A DNA stretch of 15,362 bases, taken from the NCBI GenBank assembly GCA_005880605.1, contig VBIS01000144.1:1-15362 (forward strand). Direction: 5' to 3'. The notes below the pieces were generated by a model. That model ran no database searches and was not told where the DNA came from. It was given only the letters and a program-made list of their open reading frames with translations. Positions 1 to 7,222 of the stretch are shown in pieces (position 1 is the first letter of the stretch; each line of letters begins with the position of its first letter). Position numbers and translations under genes: made by a program. The stretch comes from Chloroflexota bacterium (GTDB taxonomy: Bacteria > Chloroflexota > Dormibacteria > CF-121).

Positions 1-1438
1 CCGGCATCTGCAGCACCGCCGCGTCCAGACATTCATCGTCGTAGGCCTGGGTAAAGGCGCCGATCTTCGGATTCCAGGCACGCATTTCGATCTCGCTCCG
101 TAGATCCTGCGCCTGTCGCTCCCAGGTGGCCAGGTGCTCGGTGTTGCCGGTGCCCTTCGACAGCGTGATCGCCCGGTCCAATGCCACCCAGCACCACAGC
201 TTGCTGTGGGTGTGGTGCTTGCGCTCGCCCTGGAATTCCCAGATCCCATTGTCGGGCTCCCGGCTCAAGTCCCAGATGCCGTCCGCCAGGCGCTCGATCA
301 CGTGCCAGAGCTTGGTCGAGATGAAGCCTCCCTTTCGCTGATAAACCGCCATGCAGTCGATCACCGCTCCGAAGACATCGAGCTGCCGCTGGCCGGCCGC
401 GCGGTTACCGATGCGAACCGGTCGGGCGCCTTCGAAGCCGGCCAGGTGCTCGAGGTATTGCTCGGGCAGGTGCGGGTCGCCATCCACCCGATACAGGATC
501 TGCATTGCGAAGTCATGGTCATAGGCTCGATCGCGGATCCAGTTGATGAAATCGACGGCTTCTTGCTCGAAACCGGTGCGGAAGAGTGCCGCGATGCCAT
601 AGGACGCATCACGGAGCCAGCAATAGCGGTAATCCCAGTTGCGGTCGCCACCCGGATCTTCCGGGATGGAGGTTGTCGGTGCGGCGCACAGCGCACCGGT
701 CGGCGCGTAGGTCAGCAACTTGATCACCAGGGCGGAGCGCCGGACCGCGTCTTGAAAAGGGCCATGGTAGAGACACTGCTCGAGCCATCCCACCCAGAAG
801 GCGCGCGTGCGCTCGGCGAGCTCCGTGGCGTCGTTGCTGCTGGGAAATTTCCGACCGAGGGCGAAGTAGCGCTCGCCGAACCCCAGCGTCAGCCAGACCT
901 GCGGCCCGGGCTCAACTGTGAAACGGAAGACATAGCGCGGGCGGCCGTCGATCACCTCCACGCTGCCGTGCAGCGGGACGGTGGCGGAGAGGATCACCTC
1001 CTGCGAGCCACCGGAGGCGATCACGATGCCCTCACGCTCGGCAAAGCTGGTCCGCGCGCGGCCATAGGCGGGCGCCGGGTCGAGGACGCACTCGACTTCC
1101 ACGGGGCCGCCACGCGCCTCGAGGCCGCGACAGATCCGCTTCAGTGAGAGGAATCGTTCGCCTTCGTTGAAGCAGGGCATGAAATCGGTCAAGACCAGCG
1201 TGCCTTCGGAGCGATGGAAGGTGGTGGTCAGCAGATTGGTGTCGTGGATGTAAGCCTGCTCCCCGGTGGGCACGGGGTTGAGCGGCGCAATCCGGAAACT
1301 GCCCCCGCGCTGACGGTCGAGAATCGCCGCGAAGATGGAGGGCGAGTCGAAGCGTGGGTAGCAAAACCAGTCGATGGCGCCGCTGGTCGAGACCAGGGCG
1401 GCGGTTTCACAATTACCGATCAGTCCGTACGGATACAC
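1..1438 (-). CDS. Glycoside hydrolase family 15 protein (trehalase/glucoamylase-like), 3' end outside window
   Basis: Reading the minus strand from a GTG at 1438 gives an open frame of 479 codons that is still open at the left edge. It opens with YPYGLIGNCETAALVS and AIDWFCYPRFDSPSIFAAIL, the standard GH15 N-terminal signature. Next come NWDYRYCWLRDAS (about residues 267-279), RPVRIGN followed by GQ.QLDVFG (about 335-350), and GIWEFQG (398-404), whose Glu401 is the likely general acid by family comparison. Family members are about 600 residues, so some 120 C-terminal residues, including the second catalytic Glu region, lie outside. GH15 enzymes release glucose from alpha-glucans or trehalose; the substrate cannot be decided here. 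No signal peptide is visible, so it is probably cytoplasmic. The GTG sits exactly where homologues start and follows GGGAAAAG, a weak ribosome site. The gene is divergent from pyrG. Confidence 0.93.
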   Translation of the reverse strand, partial: MYPYGLIGNCETAALVSTSGAIDWFCYPRFDSPSIFAAILDRQRGGSFRIAPLNPVPTGEQAYIHDTNLLTTTFHRSEGTLVLTDFMPCFNEGERFLSLKRICRGLEARGGPVEVECVLDPAPAYGRARTSFAEREGIVIASGGSQEVILSATVPLHGSVEVIDGRPRYVFRFTVEPGPQVWLTLGFGERYFALGRKFPSSNDATELAERTRAFWVGWLEQCLYHGPFQDAVRRSALVIKLLTYAPTGALCAAPTTSIPEDPGGDRNWDYRYCWLRDASYGIAALFRTGFEQEAVDFINWIRDRAYDHDFAMQILYRVDGDPHLPEQYLEHLAGFEGARPVRIGNRAAGQRQLDVFGAVIDCMAVYQRKGGFISTKLWHVIERLADGIWDLSREPDNGIWEFQGERKHHTHSKLWCWVALDRAITLSKGTGNTEHLATWERQAQDLRSEIEMRAWNPKIGAFTQAYDDECLDAAVLQMP

Positions 1439-1450
1439 TGCTTTTCCCAG

Positions 1451-1456
1451 ATTAGA
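1451..1456 (-). promoter_or_regulatory. Candidate -10 element of the GH15 gene
   Basis: The minus strand reads TCTAAT (5 of 6 matches to TATAAT), ending 12 bases before the GTG at 1438. No convincing -35 hexamer lies 16-18 bases upstream; that position is occupied by the small palindrome GCACGTGC (1473-1480). The region 1439-1568 must hold the promoters of both divergent genes, which supports the placement, but this rests on one hexamer. Confidence 0.3.
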
Positions 1457-1553
1457 ACGTCTCAGACACTCTGCACGTGCGAGAACGACGAATCTACCCG
1501 AAGAAACGCAAAGCTGCTTAAAAAACCGGCTCGCGGACGGCCCCGCTCCGGCG

Positions 1554-1559
1554 TAGAAT
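1554..1559 (+). promoter_or_regulatory. Candidate -10 element of pyrG
   Basis: TAGAAT (5 of 6 matches to TATAAT) ends 9 bases before the GTG start of pyrG. Initiation about 7 bases downstream would leave almost no leader, and no good Shine-Dalgarno sequence precedes the GTG. The expected -35 position (about 1531-1536) is GC-rich and unlike TTGACA; a short A-rich run lies at 1520-1525. The same extended string, TAGAATAG, occurs just before rpmE. Confidence 0.4.
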
Positions 1560-1568
1560 AGAGTCCCG

Positions 1569-3233
1569 GTGCCGAAGTACGTCTTCGTGACCGGCGGGGT
1601 GGTTTCCTCGATCGGGAAGGGGATCACGGCGGCGTCGATAGGAACGATCCTTAAGGCGCGCGGCCTGAACGTTTCCCTCCAAAAGCTCGATCCCTACATC
1701 AACATCGATCCGGGCACGATGTCGCCTTACCAGCACGGCGAGGTCTTCGTGACCGATGACGGGGCCGAGACCGACCTCGACCTCGGCCACTACGAGCGGT
1801 TCATCGACGCCAACCTGAGCAAGGCGAGCAATGTCACCACCGGCAAGATCTACGCCGAGGTCATCGCCAAGGAGCGTCGCGGCGATTACCTGGGCGGGAC
1901 GGTGCAGGTCATCCCGCATGTGACCAACGAGATCAAGGAACGGATCACGCGGGTCACCTGGGAGGACAACCCCGACATCGTCATCGTCGAAGTCGGCGGC
2001 ACGGTGGGCGACATCGAATCGCTGCCCTTCCTGGAAGCGATCCGGCAGTTGAAGAATGACCTTGGCCGCAAGAACGTCTTCTATGTGCACCTGACTTTGG
2101 TGCCGTTCATCGAAGCCTCCGAAGAATTCAAGAGCAAGCCGACCCAGCACAGTGTCGCCGCCTTGCGCAGCATCGGCATCCAGCCGGACGCCATCGTCTG
2201 CCGCTCGGCGAGGGAGATTAGCGTCGCGCTCAAAGACAAGATCGCCCTGTTCTGCGATGTCGATCGGCGAGCTGTAATCTCGGTTCCCGACGCGGACTCG
2301 ATCTACCAAGTGCCGCTGATGCTGGAAGACTCGGGACTGGGGAACGTGATTGTCGAGGCGCTGGACGCGCCGGCGTCGACGCCCGAGCTGAGCGACTGGA
2401 AAGAGTTGGTGCACCGAATTCAGCACCCGGGAGGCAGCGTCCGCATTGGGGTGGTGGGAAAGTACCTGCCGGCACCGGATGCCTACATCAGCGTCACCGA
2501 AGCCTTGCGGCACGCGGGCGTGCACCATAACCTGCGGGTCGACATCAAGTGGATCGCCTCCGAAACCCTGGAAGCCGGCGATCTACGGGCGCTCGATGAC
2601 GTCGACGGCGTGGTGGTTCCAGGTGGGTTCGGTCATCGCGGCATCGAGGGGAAGATTGCCGCCGCCCGGTTCGCCCGCAGCTCGCTGACCCCCTACCTCG
2701 GGCTCTGCCTCGGCATGCAATGCGCCGTCATCGAGCTCGGCCGGGACAAGCTCGGTGACCCGGACGCCAACAGCACCGAGTTCAACGCCTTCACCAGCCA
2801 TCCGGTCATCGACCTCCTCCCCGAGCAGCGCGATGTCGCCGACAAGGGGGGCACGATGCGGTTGGGCCTGTACCCCTGCAAGCTGCAGCCCGGCACGCTG
2901 GCGGCGCAGGCTTACGGCGAGCCGGTCGTGTACGAGCGCCACCGGCATCGCTTCGAGTTCAACAATGCTTACCGCGAAGCGATGTGGGAGGCGGGGATGA
3001 TCTTCTCCGGGACCTCGCCCAATGACCGGCTGGTGGAGATCATCGAGCTGCGCGACCATCCCTGGTTCGTGGCCTCGCAATTCCACCCGGAATTCCGGTC
3101 CCGGCCGAACCGGCCACATCCACTCTTTCGGGACTTCGTCGCGGCCGCCGCGGTCAAGGCGGGCATGCTCACCGTTGACGGCGCGACGGCGAAGCCGGCG
3201 GTCTCCACGGACAAGACGTCCCAGACCGCGTGA
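1569..3233 (+). CDS. pyrG: CTP synthase (glutamine-hydrolysing)
   Basis: This 554-residue protein matches the usual CTP synthase length and has both domains. The synthetase domain (about 1-268) begins KYVFVTGGVVSSIGKGI with the ATP-binding loop and contains HYERFID (74-80), GGTVQVIPHVT and EVGGTVGDIESLPF (141-154). The class I glutaminase domain (about 292-530) has the PGGFGHRG oxyanion region, the nucleophile Cys380 in LGLCLGMQ, and His506 and Glu508 in QFHPEF. It converts UTP, ATP and glutamine to CTP in the cytoplasm, the last step of pyrimidine nucleotide synthesis. All catalytic residues I can check are present. The start is GTG; a -10-like TAGAAT lies only 9 bases upstream, so the message may be leaderless. 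The stop overlaps the glpX start in GTGA, suggesting co-translation. The last 20 or so residues are a poorly conserved tail. Confidence 0.98.
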   Translation: MPKYVFVTGGVVSSIGKGITAASIGTILKARGLNVSLQKLDPYINIDPGTMSPYQHGEVFVTDDGAETDLDLGHYERFIDANLSKASNVTTGKIYAEVIAKERRGDYLGGTVQVIPHVTNEIKERITRVTWEDNPDIVIVEVGGTVGDIESLPFLEAIRQLKNDLGRKNVFYVHLTLVPFIEASEEFKSKPTQHSVAALRSIGIQPDAIVCRSAREISVALKDKIALFCDVDRRAVISVPDADSIYQVPLMLEDSGLGNVIVEALDAPASTPELSDWKELVHRIQHPGGSVRIGVVGKYLPAPDAYISVTEALRHAGVHHNLRVDIKWIASETLEAGDLRALDDVDGVVVPGGFGHRGIEGKIAAARFARSSLTPYLGLCLGMQCAVIELGRDKLGDPDANSTEFNAFTSHPVIDLLPEQRDVADKGGTMRLGLYPCKLQPGTLAAQAYGEPVVYERHRHRFEFNNAYREAMWEAGMIFSGTSPNDRLVEIIELRDHPWFVASQFHPEFRSRPNRPHPLFRDFVAAAAVKAGMLTVDGATAKPAVSTDKTSQTA

Positions 3234-4258
3234 GATCCGATGTCTCGACGCCCTCCTCGGGCGGGGTCGCTGCGCCGCGGACGGTCCAACCGAACCTCGG
3301 GCTCGAGTTGGTCCGCGCCACTGAGGCGGCCGCGCTCTCGGCGGGGCGCTGGATGGGCAACCTTGACCGCGAGGGCATCCGGGCAACCGCCGGGAAGGCG
3401 ATGCGCGAAGCGCTCCAGGGGGTGCACATGAAAGGGACGATCGTCATTGGCGAGGAGCCGGCGTCAGCGCCGCTGGCCGTCGGTCAGCCGGCCGGCGACG
3501 GCATCGGCGGCGCTTGCGATGTGGCGCTCAAGCCGATCGACGGCTCGACGCTGGTGGCGAAGGGTCTTCCCAACGCCGTCTCCGCGATCGCCATCGCCGA
3601 GCGAGGCTCGCTCCTGCGTGCCCCGGTCGGCATGTACGCGGAGAAGATCGCGGTCGGCCCCGACGCCCGGGGTTCGGTCGACGTGACCGATTCCGTCGAG
3701 AACAACCTGCAACGGGTTGCGTTCGCCAAGAAAGTGCAGGTTTCGGATCTGACCGTCGTCATGCTCGACCGACCTCGCCACGAAGCCCTGATGGACCAGG
3801 TGCGGCAGGTCGGGGCCCGCATCACGATTCTGAGCGACGGCGACATCGCGGCGGCGATCATGGCAACGCTGGAAGGCACCGGGATCGACGTGATGTTGGG
3901 TGTTGGTGGCCTGCCGGAGGCGGTGCTGGCCGCCTGTGCGCTGAAGTGTCTTGGCGGTGACCTGCAGTGCCGTTTGTGGCTTCGCTCGCGCGATGACGAA
4001 GAAAAGGCGCGGGCCGCTGGCTTCGAGGACCTGCGACGCGTCTACGGAGTGGACGACCTCGTTCGCGGCGAGGATGTCGCATTCGCGGCGACGGGCGTGA
4101 CCGACGGGGAGTTCCTCCACGGCGTCATCTACCACCACTTCTGGGCCGAGACCGAGTCGATGGTCTTCCGCAGCAAGAGCGGAACCGTGCGGCATCTCAA
4201 CACCAAGCACCACTACGCGCTCAAGTCGGTGGAGGGTGCGCATCGGAAAGTCAGATAG
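3230..4258 (+). CDS. glpX: Class II fructose-1,6-bisphosphatase-like protein, atypical metal site
   Basis: A 342-residue GlpX-family protein. Recognisable family blocks are NLGLELVRATEAAAL (22-36), GTIVIGEE (69-76), a PIDGSTLVAKG block (102-112), MYAEKIAVGP (135-144), LDRPRH (179-184), SDGDIAAAI (202-210), GVGGLPEAV (224-232), FAATGVTDG (285-293) and RSKSGTVR (314-321). The family hydrolyses fructose 1,6-bisphosphate in gluconeogenesis using divalent metal bound by acidic residues. By comparison with E. coli GlpX, Asp33, Glu57 and Glu213 appear kept (Asp46, Glu75, Glu230). The Asp of the DPI(E/D)G motif (Asp85 in E. coli) is Lys101 here, encoded by AAG, and the second GE of GEGE is lost. Activity is therefore uncertain. 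The start is GTG, overlapping the pyrG stop in GTGA, so the two are probably one operon. The first 20 residues are a variable extension. Confidence 0.9.
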   Translation: MRSDVSTPSSGGVAAPRTVQPNLGLELVRATEAAALSAGRWMGNLDREGIRATAGKAMREALQGVHMKGTIVIGEEPASAPLAVGQPAGDGIGGACDVALKPIDGSTLVAKGLPNAVSAIAIAERGSLLRAPVGMYAEKIAVGPDARGSVDVTDSVENNLQRVAFAKKVQVSDLTVVMLDRPRHEALMDQVRQVGARITILSDGDIAAAIMATLEGTGIDVMLGVGGLPEAVLAACALKCLGGDLQCRLWLRSRDDEEKARAAGFEDLRRVYGVDDLVRGEDVAFAATGVTDGEFLHGVIYHHFWAETESMVFRSKSGTVRHLNTKHHYALKSVEGAHRKVR

Positions 4259-4324
4259 CACGGGAACGCAAGCCAGAAACATGGGGTTGAGCAGCTACAA
4301 ATTGTGCAAACGGTGGTGAGTTAT

Positions 4325-4354
4325 TTGACGCGCGGACCAAAAGTCCGCTAGACT
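4325..4354 (+). promoter_or_regulatory. Promoter of the M23-family gene (-35 TTGACG, 18-bp spacer, -10 TAGACT)
   Basis: TTGACG at 4325-4330 (5 of 6 to consensus) and TAGACT at 4349-4354 (4 of 6) are separated by 18 bases. This is the best sigma-70-type promoter in the window. It lies in the 105-base gap after glpX. Initiation about 7 bases past the -10 falls at 4361-4362, next to the TTG start codon at 4364. The -10 box also contains the in-frame TAG that closes the frame upstream, so no earlier start is possible. Confidence 0.6.
4332..4348. promoter_or_regulatory. Perfect inverted repeat filling the promoter spacer (possible operator)
   Basis: GCGGAC at 4332-4337 and its exact complement GTCCGC at 4343-4348 are separated by CAAAA. 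The 17-base dyad occupies all but one base of the spacer between the -35 and -10 boxes. A dyad between the two boxes with a longer-than-optimal spacer is the layout of MerR-family operators, though those usually have 19-20 bp spacers. A simple repressor site is also possible. No regulator gene lies nearby. Confidence 0.45.
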
Positions 4355-4363
4355 GCCCAAGTT

Positions 4364-4945
4364 TTGGCGAGGGGAATCCCAAGACTAGCTGCCCATTTTT
4401 GGGCGCTCGCCCTGGCGTGTCTGGTCCTGTTACTGGCGCCGCTTGCGTTCAAGCACTCGGTCACCGAGGTCCAGGCCACCGCGGGCAGCCCACCGCTAGT
4501 CGGAACGAGGCTCGGTGAGCCGGCGGTTCTTTATCCGGCAACCGCCGCCCAGGCGATGACGCCGTCGCTACTGGCGCATCAGGAGGCCGGCTCGATCGAT
4601 GGTCTGACGGCGCAACGGGACGACACGGTCGACGTCCTGACCCAGCCGGCGAACGCGGCGGATCCCGGCGGCAGCCGTCAACAGGTCTTCCGGTTCGTCT
4701 GGCCGACCCACGGCGTCTTCGCCGGCTGGGGCTCGTACGGCATCTACGTCGAGATCGATCACGGCAACGGCTTCCATTCGATCTACGGCCATATGTCGGC
4801 CGTGCTGGTCAAGACGGGCGACAACGTGACCCAAGGCCAGCTGCTCGGATTGATGGGCGCGACCGGACGTGCCACGGGTGTTCACCTTCACTTCGAGATT
4901 CGCTACCAGGGCGTCCCACAGAACCCGATCGACCTCCTTCCATAG
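4364..4945 (+). CDS. Degenerate M23 (LytM)-family envelope protein
   Basis: A 193-residue protein with an N-terminal hydrophobic segment (about 11-29) after MARGIPR, so it is secreted or membrane-anchored. A low-complexity linker (about 35-108) leads to an M23 domain (about 109-193): FVWPTHG, VEIDHGNGF (129-137), SIYGHMS (139-145), GATGRATG and HLHFEIR (174-180). M23 enzymes are zinc endopeptidases that cut peptidoglycan cross-bridges. They need an HxxxD zinc-ligand segment between WPxxG and the FAGW strand. Here WPTHG (113-117) runs straight into VFAGW, so some 35-40 residues with the first His and Asp ligands are missing. The protein is probably not a normal peptidase; inactive LytM domains elsewhere act as regulators of cell-wall hydrolases. 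The start is TTG, the only possible one after an in-frame TAG at 4349, and it may be leaderless. Confidence 0.85.
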   Translation: MARGIPRLAAHFWALALACLVLLLAPLAFKHSVTEVQATAGSPPLVGTRLGEPAVLYPATAAQAMTPSLLAHQEAGSIDGLTAQRDDTVDVLTQPANAADPGGSRQQVFRFVWPTHGVFAGWGSYGIYVEIDHGNGFHSIYGHMSAVLVKTGDNVTQGQLLGLMGATGRATGVHLHFEIRYQGVPQNPIDLLP

Positions 4946-4962
4946 ATTTCTCACCCAAGCCC

Positions 4963-4981
4963 GCGCGCGTGATAAGCGCGC
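4963..4981 (+). other. GC-rich hairpin between the M23 and radical SAM genes
   Basis: GCGCGC at 4963-4968 can pair with GCGCGC at 4976-4981 across a 7-base loop, and a third GCGCGC lies at 4996-5001. There is no T-run, so it is a poor intrinsic terminator. It sits in the 76-base gap before the likely radical SAM start and could affect translation of that gene, but GC-rich strings like this arise by chance here. Confidence 0.2.
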
Positions 4982-5021
4982 TCCGGCGTGGGAAAGCGCG
5001 CGTGTCGATGACCTAGTGGGC

Positions 5022-6332
5022 GTGCAGCGCCTGCTTTACGCGTCCGCCAACGGGCGGCTGCGCGTGCATCCGTCACTCCAGCCGGTTGCGCGCAGCGGTT
5101 GGGAAATCAGCGCGGCCGATCGCCTGATTCCGATTCCGTCCGGCACCACCTTGATGCACCTCCCAGGCCGGCGTGCCCTCGGCCGTACGGCGGGCGGTTC
5201 CACCGTCCACGTCGACGGCGAAGGTGGACTGGCTGTCGCCGCCGTCCTACCGCCGGGCTACCTGCGGACCTGGCTGCCGGCGTACGAGGAGGAGGGCCGG
5301 CCGCCGGTGCTGCCCCTTTACGGATACGCGGCGGTCGCCGCCGTCAACGGGGAGCCGCATGTCGCCGCCGTCCGGACCGACCGCTGGACCGCCTGGGACC
5401 CACAGGCTGAGGACCGCCAGCATGTCGACCGGGGCATCCGCGCCGGCCAGGATGCCCTGTCCGACAGCCGGCTACTCCGCCACCTCGAGACATGCGCTAC
5501 CGACTACCGGTGCCTGACCGCGCAGAATGTCTTCCTGCGCCGCGGTGAAGGGGCGATCCCCGTCTCGCCGGCGTGCAACGCCGCCTGCCTGGGCTGCATC
5601 TCGGAGCAATGGGGCGACGTGGCCTCGCCCCAGACCCGCCTCCGGTTCGCGCCCACCGCGACGGAAATCGCCGAGCTCGCCGCCTGGCATCTGAGCGCCG
5701 GCAAGGCGAACTTCGTGAGCTTCGGCCAGGGGTGCGAAGGCGAGCCGTTGACGCGCGGCGCCGCCCTGGTGGACGCGACCCGCCGCATCCGATCGGCGTG
5801 GCCGGGAGCCACCATCCACATCAATACCAATGGGTCGCGCCCTGTCGTGCTCCGCCGCCTGGTCGAGGCCGGACTGAATTCGGTGCGGATCAGCATCTTC
5901 AGCCTCGACGACAAACGATTCCGCGCCTACTACCGGCCGGTGGGTTATGGGCTGGGTCAAGTGGCGCAGTGCGCGGAGCTGGTGGCCGCGGCCGGCGGCC
6001 AGGTCACGATCAACCTGTTGACCTTCCCCGGGATCAGTGACGCGCCGTCCGAGCTCGAGGCGCTGGTCGCGTTCGTTCGGGCGCACGGCGTGCACCAGGT
6101 GCAGCTGCGCAGCCTGAATGTCGACCCCCACTGGCTGCTGGCGCAGATTCCCGATCCGACACGCGGCATCGGCATGCGAGCCTTCGTCGAGGAATTGACG
6201 GCGCGCTGCCCAGGGTTGGCGCTTGGGAATTTCACCCGCCCCTGGCCGCGCCCAGATACTCCTCCCCCCTCTGGGGGAGGGCAGGGTGGGGGCAGGTTGA
6301 AACCAGCTCCTGCTGGGCATGCTTTTATCTAG
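5022..6332 (+). CDS. Radical SAM protein of unknown substrate
   Basis: From the GTG at 5022 this is a 436-residue protein. It opens with QRLLYASANGRLRVHPSL and LIPIPSGTTLMHLPGR (35-50), an N-terminal domain I recall from a radical SAM family in Chloroflexota and other phyla. The radical SAM core starts at PACNAACLGC, with Cys185, Cys189 and Cys192 forming the CX3CX2C ligand set for the 4Fe-4S cluster. GQGCEGEPL resembles the glycine-rich SAM-binding strand, INTNGS follows, and VRISIF fits a barrel strand. No extra cysteine-cluster domain is evident. I cannot name a substrate. Upstream in-frame codons stay open to 4869, but those overlap the M23 gene and do not look like this family; GTG 5016 is an alternative start. 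Residues 414-425 (PPPSGGGQGGGR) are encoded by a dispersed repeat, and the last about 30 residues look like an acquired tail. Confidence 0.9.
   Translation: MQRLLYASANGRLRVHPSLQPVARSGWEISAADRLIPIPSGTTLMHLPGRRALGRTAGGSTVHVDGEGGLAVAAVLPPGYLRTWLPAYEEEGRPPVLPLYGYAAVAAVNGEPHVAAVRTDRWTAWDPQAEDRQHVDRGIRAGQDALSDSRLLRHLETCATDYRCLTAQNVFLRRGEGAIPVSPACNAACLGCISEQWGDVASPQTRLRFAPTATEIAELAAWHLSAGKANFVSFGQGCEGEPLTRGAALVDATRRIRSAWPGATIHINTNGSRPVVLRRLVEAGLNSVRISIFSLDDKRFRAYYRPVGYGLGQVAQCAELVAAAGGQVTINLLTFPGISDAPSELEALVAFVRAHGVHQVQLRSLNVDPHWLLAQIPDPTRGIGMRAFVEELTARCPGLALGNFTRPWPRPDTPPPSGGGQGGGRLKPAPAGHAFI
6261..6293 (+). repeat. Dispersed GC-rich palindromic repeat, copy 1
   Basis: This stretch matches 10780-10811 with one substitution and one extra C. 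It contains CCTCCCCC (6261-6268) paired with GGGGGAGG (6273-6280), an 8-bp stem with a CTCT loop, followed by GCAGGGTGGGGGC. It lies inside the 3' end of the radical SAM gene and encodes PPPSGGGQGGGR. Strings of this sort are familiar as intergenic repeats in high-GC genomes. There is no T-run after the stem. Confidence 0.7.
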
Positions 6333-7222
6333 TGGCTGACCTGTATTCGCCGAACGACCCCCACATGGGAACCGCGGACTACGGCCACGGTACTGACCGG
6401 CCGGTCCAGGCCGACATCCCCGCACAGCCCGGCAGCAACCGCGGCCGTCGGAACGGGATGGCGGCGGGCATCCTCGCCTTCCTTGGGCTCGTCCTCAGCA
6501 AGCTCTCCTACATCGGCCTGTTGGTCCTGAAATTCAAAGGCCTGTGGTTTACCGTCCTCTCGACCGGCGTGACGGCCTTGATCTACGCGCAGCTCTTCGG
6601 TTGGGCCTTCGGCGTCGGCATCGTGCTCCTGATCCTGATCCATGAGAGCGGTCACGTCGTGGTGGCCCGCATCATGGGCCTGCCGGTCACGCTGCCGGTC
6701 ATGATCCCGTTCCTGGGGGCCTTCGTCAGCATGAAGCAACAGCCACGCAGCGTCGCCCAGGAGTCCATCATGGCGATCGGCGGTCCTGTCCTTGGGTCGA
6801 TCGCCGCGGCCCTGTGCTATGCCGGTTACCTGGCGATGCCCACCTCGAGCACCGGTCAGTTGCTGCGGGCGCTGGCCTATTTCGGATTCCTGATCAACCT
6901 TTTCAACCTGATCCCGCTGACGCCGCTCGACGGCGGGCGGGTGACCTCGTTGCTCTCGAAATGGTTCAACGTTGCGGGGCTGGTGATTGCGGCTGGGCTG
7001 CTGCTCTTCGAGATGCAGTCAGGGACCAACGTTAGCCCGGTGCTCTTCCTGGTCTTGATCTTCGGAGCCTTCGCGACCTGGCAGCGGTTTCGGTCGACCG
7101 CCCTTAACCCGGCGTACTACGCGGTTAGCGCCCAGACCAAGGTCATCGTTGGGTCGCTCTACCTTGCGCTGCTCTTCGCGTTGGGGCTCGGCATGCTTCA
7201 GACCTCGGCGATCTTGAGATAG
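6332..7222 (+). CDS. M50 family (site-2 protease-like) membrane zinc metalloprotease
   Basis: A 296-residue multi-pass membrane protein. The zinc motif HExxH is present as HESGH (104-108) within a hydrophobic segment (about 96-113). The third-ligand motif appears as PLDGGR (198-203) in a later one, following LINLFNLIPL. IGGPVLGSIAAAL (149-161) is another conserved M50 block. Further hydrophobic segments lie at about 44-66, 72-88, 214-226, 236-250 and 274-294. M50 enzymes cut substrates within the membrane, often anti-sigma factors or signal-peptide remnants; the substrate here is unknown. No PDZ domain is visible. The GTG at 6332 shares its first base with the stop of the radical SAM gene (TAG/GTG). 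The first 40 residues are polar and low in conservation, and ATG 6365 or ATG 6458 are possible alternative starts. Confidence 0.9.
   Translation: MADLYSPNDPHMGTADYGHGTDRPVQADIPAQPGSNRGRRNGMAAGILAFLGLVLSKLSYIGLLVLKFKGLWFTVLSTGVTALIYAQLFGWAFGVGIVLLILIHESGHVVVARIMGLPVTLPVMIPFLGAFVSMKQQPRSVAQESIMAIGGPVLGSIAAALCYAGYLAMPTSSTGQLLRALAYFGFLINLFNLIPLTPLDGGRVTSLLSKWFNVAGLVIAAGLLLFEMQSGTNVSPVLFLVLIFGAFATWQRFRSTALNPAYYAVSAQTKVIVGSLYLALLFALGLGMLQTSAILR

Noticed and set aside
134..1147. A 337-codon plus-strand open frame
   Set aside because: It lies antisense to the GH15 gene, whose minus-strand reading gives unmistakable family motifs; the plus-strand product is Arg/Asp/Ala-rich with no motif. It is a GC-rich shadow.
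1518..2528. A 336-codon minus-strand open frame over pyrG
   Set aside because: It is antisense to strongly conserved CTP synthase codons and has no recognisable domain; long shadows are expected at this base composition. The same applies to 2583-3386 and 3464-4282.
4259..4324. Terminator after glpX
   Set aside because: No stable hairpin with a T-run is visible in this 66-base stretch before the promoter.
4869..5021. Upstream extension of the radical SAM frame to ATG 4869
   Set aside because: The extra residues overlap the conserved M23 HLHFE region in another frame and read as Arg/Ser/Thr-rich noise; the family N-terminus begins at QRLLYA.
6261..6293. GC-rich hairpins here and at 10780-10811 as intrinsic terminators
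   Set aside because: No T-run follows either stem, and both are inside coding sequence; a dispersed repeat explains them better.
4364..7222. A RiPP maturation cluster (radical SAM plus M50 protease)
   Set aside because: I found no small precursor-like gene, no RRE-like or transporter gene and no SPASM-type cysteines; the pairing alone is not enough.
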